A stretch of DNA of 11,805 nucleotides from Flavobacterium psychrophilum (GTDB lineage Bacteria; Bacteroidota; Bacteroidia; Flavobacteriales; Flavobacteriaceae). Positions 8,142 to 11,805 of this stretch are shown piece after piece. Both the position numbers and the translations under genes were made by a program. The stretch is from contig CAMBOW010000065.1 of assembly GCA_945869365.1 (NCBI GenBank), positions 1 to 11,805 of the forward strand, written 5' to 3'. The notes below the pieces were generated by a model. That model saw only the letters and a list, made by a program, of their open reading frames with translations. It made no database searches and was not told the DNA's origin. The number at the start of each line of letters is the position of its first letter. Positions within the stretch are counted from its first letter, which is position 1.

Positions 8142-8255
8142 GCTGATAAAAAATTTGTATTCTGTTTTTACGGTGTTTCTTCATGCAGAACAAAAACAGA
8201 AGTTGTTTTACGTAACTAGTTAATACCTAATGGAAACACCTACTGCCAAAAGGTG
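8142..8255 (-). promoter_or_regulatory. rpsA mRNA leader with two predicted hairpins
   Basis: The untranslated leader from the predicted start site (about 8252) to the rpsA ATG is about 110 nt. Near its 5' end CACCT and AGGTG (plus-strand 8237-8241 and 8251-8255) can form a 5-bp hairpin with a 9-base loop. Closer to the gene a perfect 10-bp inverted repeat, TTCTGTTTTT (8160-8169) and AAAAACAGAA (8192-8201), encloses 22 bases and ends 18 bases before the start codon. The stretch next to the start codon is A/U-rich, the kind of RNA S1 binds. An autoregulatory role is inference; I do not recognise a named leader family. Confidence 0.45.
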
Positions 8256-8257
8256 CG

Positions 8258-8288
8258 CAAAAGTAAGGCGTTTTTCTGGAAATGCAAA
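8258..8288 (-). promoter_or_regulatory. Promoter of rpsA
   Basis: On the minus strand, TTTG (8285-8288), 19 bases, then TACTTTTG (8258-8265) matches both elements of the Bacteroidetes primary sigma-factor consensus TTTG and TAnnTTTG at standard spacing. It is the best promoter in the window, which suits a highly expressed ribosomal protein gene. Confidence 0.78.
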
Positions 8289-8330
8289 TTTATTTTGGGA
8301 AAATGTGGGAAGAAATAGAACGTTTAAGGT

Positions 8331-8365
8331 AAAAGCCTTCAGCTAACAGCTTTTAGCTTTCAGCC
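8331..8365. repeat. Heptamer array A, unit NNNAGCY
   Basis: Five consecutive 7-base units fit one frame: AAAAGCC, TTCAGCT, AACAGCT, TTTAGCT, TTCAGCC. Every unit keeps AGCY at positions 4-7 and varies in the first three bases. Confidence 0.75.
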
Positions 8366-8369
8366 TGTG

Positions 8370-8380
8370 TTAGTATACTT
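8370..8380. repeat. 11-bp direct repeat, copy 1
   Basis: TTAGTATACTT, found again in the same orientation at 8630-8640. Both copies lie within 5 bases of the end of an AGCT-heptamer array, and the ten bases before them are also similar (CAGC...). The core AGTATACT is itself a palindrome. Confidence 0.7.
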
Positions 8381-8387
8381 AGAAACT

Positions 8388-8403
8388 CCCCTCTTGAGAG
8401 GGG
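8388..8403. repeat. GC-rich palindrome CCCCTCT-TG-AGAGGGG
   Basis: A perfect 7-bp inverted repeat (CCCCTC and GAGGGG if a TTGA tetraloop is assumed), followed by CTGGGGGTGTG. It stands out as a G/C island in an AT-rich intergenic region and looks like an interspersed palindromic repeat. There is no T tract on either side that would make it a standard terminator. Confidence 0.6.
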
Positions 8404-8444
8404 CTGGGGGTGTGTTTTATAGATAAGAGATTAAAAACTAAAGA

Positions 8445-8486
8445 TCGGTAGTCGGTTGTCGGTTCTCGATTGTCGGTTATCCGATA
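8445..8486. repeat. Heptamer array B, unit TCGGTTN
   Basis: Six consecutive 7-base units: TCGGTAG, TCGGTTG, TCGGTTC, TCGATTG, TCGGTTA and a degraded TCCGATA. The period is the same as in array A but the unit sequence is unrelated. Confidence 0.75.
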
Positions 8487-8539
8487 TAGAATTTTAAAAT
8501 CGATTCCTAATCTTCGTTATATGTATTTGTAATTTAGTC

Positions 8540-8551
8540 CCGAAGCTTCGG
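8540..8551. repeat. Palindrome CCGAAGCTTCGG
   Basis: A perfect 12-base palindrome in the sequence TCCCGAAGCTTCGGAA. It is similar to the hairpin at 8649-8664 (TCCCGA...TCGGGA), so the two are probably members of one short repeat family. Confidence 0.65.
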
Positions 8552-8586
8552 AATCAAAAATTAGAATTTATTATTCGTGTATTCGT

Positions 8587-8628
8587 CGCTAAGAGCTGAA
8601 AGCTAATCGCTGACAGCTATCAGCTGTT
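8587..8628. repeat. Heptamer array C, unit NGCTNNN
   Basis: Six consecutive units: CGCTAAG, AGCTGAA, AGCTAAT, CGCTGAC, AGCTATC, AGCTGTT. GCTGAAAGCTAA at 8595-8606 is the exact reverse complement of TTAGCTTTCAGC at 8353-8364 in array A, so arrays A and C form a large, imperfect inverted pair about 230 bases apart. Confidence 0.75.
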
Positions 8629-8629
8629 C

Positions 8630-8640
8630 TTAGTATACTT
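8630..8640. repeat. 11-bp direct repeat, copy 2
   Basis: TTAGTATACTT, identical to 8370-8380 and, like it, placed just after an AGCT-heptamer array. Confidence 0.7.
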
Positions 8641-8648
8641 TCAAATCA

Positions 8649-8664
8649 TCCCGAGGTTTCGGGA
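8649..8664. repeat. Hairpin TCCCGA-GGTT-TCGGGA
   Basis: A 6-bp perfect stem around a 4-base loop, just beyond the symporter stop codon. On the minus strand the stem is followed by ATGATTTG, not a clean U tract, so it would be at best a weak terminator for the symporter mRNA. It resembles the palindrome at 8540-8551. Confidence 0.55.
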
Positions 8665-8668
8665 CAAA

Positions 8669-8689
8669 AATCGTTAATCGTTAATCGTT
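8669..8689. repeat. Heptamer array D, three exact AATCGTT units
   Basis: Three identical 7-base units in tandem. The array overlaps the stop codon (8674-8676) and the last four codons of the symporter gene, so the repeat contributes the residues TIND at the protein's C-terminus. Confidence 0.8.
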
Positions 8690-9915
8690 TCATGTTTATG
8701 CTTGAAAAACACCGCAAACAACACCGCAATCACCAACGCATATACCGCAAAGGCAAACCAAATGCCTTGCCAGTCGCGAAGTCCTTGGGCATTAGTGTAG
8801 TAAGCGTCGATAACCATACCACTGAGTAAACCGCCAAAAAAGGCGCCAAATCCGTTGGACATCATCATAAACAAACCTTGTGCCGACGAGCGAATAGACG
8901 CATCGGTACTCGTTTCTACAAATAGAGAACCCGAGATATTAAAGAAATCGAAAGCCATACCGTACACAATACACGAAGCGATAATCATCCACAAACCGTC
9001 CATAGGGTTTCCGTACGAGAATAAACCAAAACGCAACACCCAAGCCAACATCGAGATCAACATGACTTGCTTGATGCCAAAACGCTTCAAGAAAAACGGA
9101 ATCGCCAAGATGAATAAGGTTTCTGAAATTTGTGAAATTGACATGATAATCGTAGAATATTTCACCACAAAAGAATCGGCATATTCGGGCACTTTTGAAA
9201 ACTCAGACAAATACACATCGCCATACATATTGGTAAGCTGAAGCGCTCCACCCAAAAACATCGAGAAAATAAAAAATAGGGCCATTTTGTAGGTGCCAAA
9301 TAATTTAAAGGCATTTAAGCCCAGTTTTTCGGTCCAATGCGCATCGCTGGCAATTAAGTTTTGGGGAGCGCATTTGGGTAAGGTAAACGAATATACCCCC
9401 AAAATAAACGCAGCTAAAGCAGCCAAATAGAACATATTGGCCGAGGCTTTATTTCCAGTTAAATTGGTGATCCACATCGCGGCAATAAAGCCTACGGTTC
9501 CCCATACGCGAATGGGCGGAAACACCTTCACCACGTCAAAATTGTTGTTTTTCAGAATAGAATAGGCCACCGAATTACTCAACGAGATGGTAGGCATATA
9601 GCACAACATAGCTGCAAAAATTACATAATAAAAAGTAGTTGGATTGTCCACTTGTGGGATATAACAAAGGGCCAAAGCACCCAATATATGTAATGCCCCG
9701 TAGAGTTTTTCGGCATTCACCCATTTATCGGCTATAATTCCGGTAATGGCCGGCATAATGATCGAAGAAATTCCTAAAGTAGAAAAGATGGCTCCAAACT
9801 CGGCACCGCTCCATTGTTTGGTCCCAAACCAATAATTCCCTACCGTTATTAACCATGCGCCCCAAACAAAAAACTGCAGGAAACTCATGACGGTCAATCT
9901 AAATTTTAAATTCAT
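8674..9915 (-). CDS. Nucleoside:H+ symporter family MFS permease
   Basis: Inner-membrane major facilitator transporter of 413 residues, with about twelve hydrophobic segments and no other domain. The N-terminus (residues 1-30, with SFLQFFVWGAWLITVGNY), FPPIRVWGTVGFIAA (132-146), AFDFFNISGSLFVE (321-334) and IRSSAQGLFMMMSNGFG (341-357) resemble the NupG/XapB-type nucleoside:H+ symporters, which take up nucleosides with protons. Exact substrate choice cannot be read from the sequence. It is the last gene of the minus-strand cluster, 59 bases after the cmk stop. The gap holds only a poor promoter match (TAAGTTTA, 9943-9950), so readthrough from porQ-cmk is plausible. A transporter for nucleosides beside a pyrimidine nucleotide kinase suggests salvage. 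The last residues, TIND, are encoded by tandem heptamers and may be a recent alteration. Confidence 0.85.
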   Translation of the reverse strand: MNLKFRLTVMSFLQFFVWGAWLITVGNYWFGTKQWSGAEFGAIFSTLGISSIIMPAITGIIADKWVNAEKLYGALHILGALALCYIPQVDNPTTFYYVIFAAMLCYMPTISLSNSVAYSILKNNNFDVVKVFPPIRVWGTVGFIAAMWITNLTGNKASANMFYLAALAAFILGVYSFTLPKCAPQNLIASDAHWTEKLGLNAFKLFGTYKMALFFIFSMFLGGALQLTNMYGDVYLSEFSKVPEYADSFVVKYSTIIMSISQISETLFILAIPFFLKRFGIKQVMLISMLAWVLRFGLFSYGNPMDGLWMIIASCIVYGMAFDFFNISGSLFVETSTDASIRSSAQGLFMMMSNGFGAFFGGLLSGMVIDAYYTNAQGLRDWQGIWFAFAVYALVIAVLFAVFFKHKHETIND

Positions 9916-9974
9916 TATTCTATTTTTTGGTGGTTAGTGAAGTAAACTTAGTATAAAATTTGGAGGAGAAACTA

Positions 9975-10664
9975 CTATTCGGCTAATTTCTCGGCAATCA
10001 ATTCGATCACTACGGCCAATTGTTCTTCGCGCGTTAAATACGAATTGTCAATTTCTATGGCATCTTCGGCAATCACCAAAGGCGAATCGTCGCGGTGCGT
10101 GTCAATGTAATCGCGTTCTTGTACATTTTGCAAGATCTCTTCAAAGGAAACCACATCACCTTTGGCCAACAATTCGTCATAGCGACGTTGGGCGCGTGTT
10201 TCGGCACTGGCAGTCATGAATAATTTTAGATCGGCATCCGGAAACACAACTGTACCAATATCGCGACCATCCATTACAATGCCTTTGTTTAGACCCATAG
10301 CTTGTTGTTGTTTCACTAATAAACTGCGTACCGCCGAAATTTCCGCAATTTTACTCACCAAATTAGAAACTGCCATCGAACGAATCTCTTGTTCTACAGA
10401 AACCCCGTTCAAAAACATTTCGGCAAAACCCAAATTGGGATTGTACTGAAAATGCAATTCTATTTGATCTATTGCACCAACTAATGAATCGACAGCTAAA
10501 TGCGTAGGAGAAACAAACCCATTTTGCATTGCAAATAGCGTTACAGCCCGGTACATGGCACCCGTATCTACATAGACGTAGCCGTATTCTTTGGCCAATT
10601 GCTTGGCTAGCGTACTTTTACCGGTTGACGAAAACCCATCAATTGCAATAGTGAGTTGTTTCAT
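9975..10664 (-). CDS. cmk: Cytidylate kinase, (d)CMP kinase
   Basis: Cytoplasmic kinase that phosphorylates CMP and dCMP with ATP, recycling CMP from RNA and lipid turnover and feeding CTP and dCTP synthesis. The 229 residues match the usual size of the enzyme. The sequence shows the P-loop GFSSTGKS (10-17), DTGAMYRA (33-40) in the nucleotide monophosphate site, DGRDIGTVVFPDADLK (132-147), the lid arginines around RAQRRYDEL (157-165) and RDDSPL (191-196). The start codon shares one base with the porQ stop (TAATG, minus strand), so translation of the two is probably coupled. The porQ-cmk neighbourhood is, as I recall, common in Bacteroidetes. There is no sign of truncation or altered active-site residues. 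Confidence 0.95.
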   Translation of the reverse strand: MKQLTIAIDGFSSTGKSTLAKQLAKEYGYVYVDTGAMYRAVTLFAMQNGFVSPTHLAVDSLVGAIDQIELHFQYNPNLGFAEMFLNGVSVEQEIRSMAVSNLVSKIAEISAVRSLLVKQQQAMGLNKGIVMDGRDIGTVVFPDADLKLFMTASAETRAQRRYDELLAKGDVVSFEEILQNVQERDYIDTHRDDSPLVIAEDAIEIDNSYLTREEQLAVVIELIAEKLAE

Positions 10665-11689
10665 TAGTGGTCATTAAAATTGATGGTTAGACCCAACATG
10701 CTGGTATTGGAAGCCAAGGTATAGCGGCTGTACGAATAATCAAATTTATACTTGCGCATTTTGAGACCGAAACCCAGGGATATTCCAGAGAAATTTCGTT
10801 GCTCCAGCAAACGCAACTCCTCGCCTCTTCTAAAGTTGTAACTCACGCGAAGGTTGAATCCTTTTTTTGGAAATAACTCGGCTCCCAAAATTAAGTGGCG
10901 TAAGGCGTTGTTAAATATAGATACTTTTTCGGGTGTACTGTTGCCGTCAATTGAGTTTTGCGCTCGCGCCGGATTAGAAAATGCCACATTCCATTGCTGC
11001 ATATTTTCTAGCGTAATGTGCCAACGAATAGGTACATTTTCGAGTTGTTGGGAAACCCCAATCATCAATTCAGTAGGCAAAGATTCTTTGTTGCCCGAAT
11101 AGCTTGTAAATTGAGTGCCCAAATTGCGCAGCACAACAGCAAAATTTAACTGTCTAACATCGTCTATATACAAGGCACCAAGATCAATGGCTCCGCCAAA
11201 TGAATAATAACTTTCTAGCGTTGAGGATATAAATTTGGCATTCATTCCCACATGCCAATTGGTTTTAGGGATAGTCAAAGCATAACCCATAGACAATGCA
11301 ATTTCACTGCCTGTAAATGAGGTGGTCGGATTGCCAACTTCGTCATAGCCTTCAAAAGTGCCGTAATTGATGTATTGCACGCCGGCTTGAAAAGTTTGTA
11401 CATGTCGGTCATAGGTATGCGCATAGGCAGCGGTTCCGTAGCGCACATCGCCAAAATAACTGGCATAATTGGTAGACAAGCGATTGTCCATTTCTTGATT
11501 AATAGAAGCCGGATTAAAAAGGGCTTGGTTTACGTCCTGATCGTAAATAGTGATAATCTTACCGCCCAAAGCAGCTTGTCGGGGCGAAGGAACTAGATTT
11601 AAAAACTGGTATACTGATTGTCCTCCTACCTGTGCAGACGCCAAGGTTTGTAAAGCCAAAAAACAGCACAAATAAATGTTTTTGATCAT
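10664..11689 (-). CDS. porQ: Type IX secretion system protein PorQ
   Basis: Outer-membrane beta-barrel component of the Bacteroidetes type IX secretion system, related to the PorV/FadL-like barrels. In Porphyromonas gingivalis PorQ works with PorZ at the cell surface in the attachment of secreted cargo. The 341 residues start with a signal peptide (MIKNIYLCCFLALQTLASA, cleavage before Q20). Then comes QSVYQFLNLVPSPRQAALGGK (24-44), a region characteristic of the family, with NPASIN following. The remainder is alternating beta strands, ending in LGLTINFNDH. The identification rests on this N-terminal pattern, the length and the cmk neighbour. No other por genes are in the window, which is normal because T9SS genes are scattered. 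The terminator at 11749-11779 implies a promoter between it and the start, but I found no good TAnnTTTG (only TATCTTCG, 11730-11737, minus strand). Confidence 0.88.
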   Translation of the reverse strand: MIKNIYLCCFLALQTLASAQVGGQSVYQFLNLVPSPRQAALGGKIITIYDQDVNQALFNPASINQEMDNRLSTNYASYFGDVRYGTAAYAHTYDRHVQTFQAGVQYINYGTFEGYDEVGNPTTSFTGSEIALSMGYALTIPKTNWHVGMNAKFISSTLESYYSFGGAIDLGALYIDDVRQLNFAVVLRNLGTQFTSYSGNKESLPTELMIGVSQQLENVPIRWHITLENMQQWNVAFSNPARAQNSIDGNSTPEKVSIFNNALRHLILGAELFPKKGFNLRVSYNFRRGEELRLLEQRNFSGISLGFGLKMRKYKFDYSYSRYTLASNTSMLGLTINFNDH

Positions 11690-11748
11690 AGAGTAGAATT
11701 AGCGAAATGCAAAACCACAAACGCCTTTGCGAAGATATTATTTTTACT

Positions 11749-11779
11749 AAAAAAACGGCTACACTAGGCAGCCGTTTTT
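11749..11779 (-). terminator. Terminator upstream of porQ
   Basis: AAAAACGGCT (11751-11760) pairs with AGCCGTTTTT (11770-11779) around a 9-base loop. On the minus strand a run of seven T follows the stem, so it should end transcription of a minus-strand gene lying to the right of the window. It would also insulate porQ. The five T on the plus strand give weaker termination in that direction. Confidence 0.85.
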
Positions 11780-11781
11780 CA

Positions 11782-11805
11782 TTATAATTTTTTAGCGTTT
11801 TTCAC
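11782..11805 (-). CDS. Possible C-terminal end of an upstream gene
   Basis: Reading in from the right edge on the minus strand, one frame gives VKNAKKL and a TAA stop at 11782-11784, directly before the terminator hairpin. This is the arrangement expected for the end of a gene transcribed toward porQ. Seven residues cannot identify a product. A Lon-type protease gene would fit my memory of flavobacterial gene order here, but that is only a guess. Confidence 0.3.
   Translation of the reverse strand: MKNAKKL

Larger units (their letters stand above)
8331..8689. repeat. Gene-free region filled with heptamer repeats and palindromes
   Basis: The roughly 400 bases between the rpsA promoter and the symporter gene hold no credible ORF. 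They contain four clusters of degenerate 7-bp tandem repeats (8331-8365, 8445-8486, 8587-8628, 8669-8689), three GC-rich palindromes (8388-8403, 8540-8551, 8649-8664) and two copies of TTAGTATACTT (8370-8380 and 8630-8640). The regions between clusters are AT-rich and featureless. The pattern resembles noncoding intergenic repeat families rather than decayed genes or an insertion sequence; no transposase remnant is visible. Confidence 0.8.

Noticed and set aside
8331..8689. CRISPR array
   Set aside because: The repeats are 7 bases, contiguous and degenerate, with no unique spacers of constant length and no cas genes nearby.
8855..9241. 128-codon open frame on the plus strand
   Set aside because: It is antisense to the symporter gene, has no promoter or family resemblance, and its composition is that expected from the complement of a membrane protein gene.
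9962..9968. GGAGGAG as a Shine-Dalgarno site
   Set aside because: It is on the plus strand, whereas cmk and the symporter gene are both on the minus strand and no plus-strand gene follows.

Overview
The window looks like chromosomal DNA of a member of the Flavobacteriaceae, probably Flavobacterium or a close relative. The base composition is AT-rich. Promoters fit the Bacteroidetes sigma consensus TAnnTTTG with an upstream TTG or TTTG. Starts lack Shine-Dalgarno sequences. The gene set includes a type IX secretion protein (PorQ), a menaquinone pathway ligase, a Bacteroidetes-type outer-membrane beta-barrel protein with a carboxypeptidase-regulatory-like domain, and a 591-residue six-domain ribosomal protein S1.

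Layout, left to right. At 1-1836 on the minus strand, a CPBP intramembrane protease gene is followed after 15 bases by menE, which runs off the left edge. Divergent from these, 1999-4461 (+) encodes a TonB-receptor-like outer-membrane protein. It ends at a hairpin shared with a convergent 54-residue membrane protein gene (4512-4676, minus), which has its own good promoter. Next is fumC (4848-6245, +). It converges on rpsA (6366-8141, minus), and the two genes are separated by two back-to-back terminators. rpsA has a near-perfect promoter and a leader of about 110 nt containing a perfect 10-bp inverted repeat. Between rpsA and the next gene lie about 400 bases without a gene, filled with degenerate 7-bp tandem repeats of three different sequences, GC-rich palindromes and a duplicated 11-mer. 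The right part is a minus-strand cluster of porQ, cmk and a nucleoside:H+ symporter gene. The porQ stop and the cmk start share one base. A terminator lies upstream of porQ, and the last codons of another minus-strand gene may touch the right edge.

Functionally most of this is housekeeping: respiration (MenE for menaquinone, FumC for the TCA cycle), translation (S1), and pyrimidine nucleotide supply (Cmk, perhaps with nucleoside uptake by the symporter). Envelope work is represented by PorQ of the type IX system, the beta-barrel protein and the CPBP protease. I see no phage, transposase, CRISPR array, tRNA or rRNA, and no clear new multi-gene system. The parts most worth a second look are the heptamer-repeat mosaic at 8331-8689, the rpsA leader, and the small membrane protein gene.
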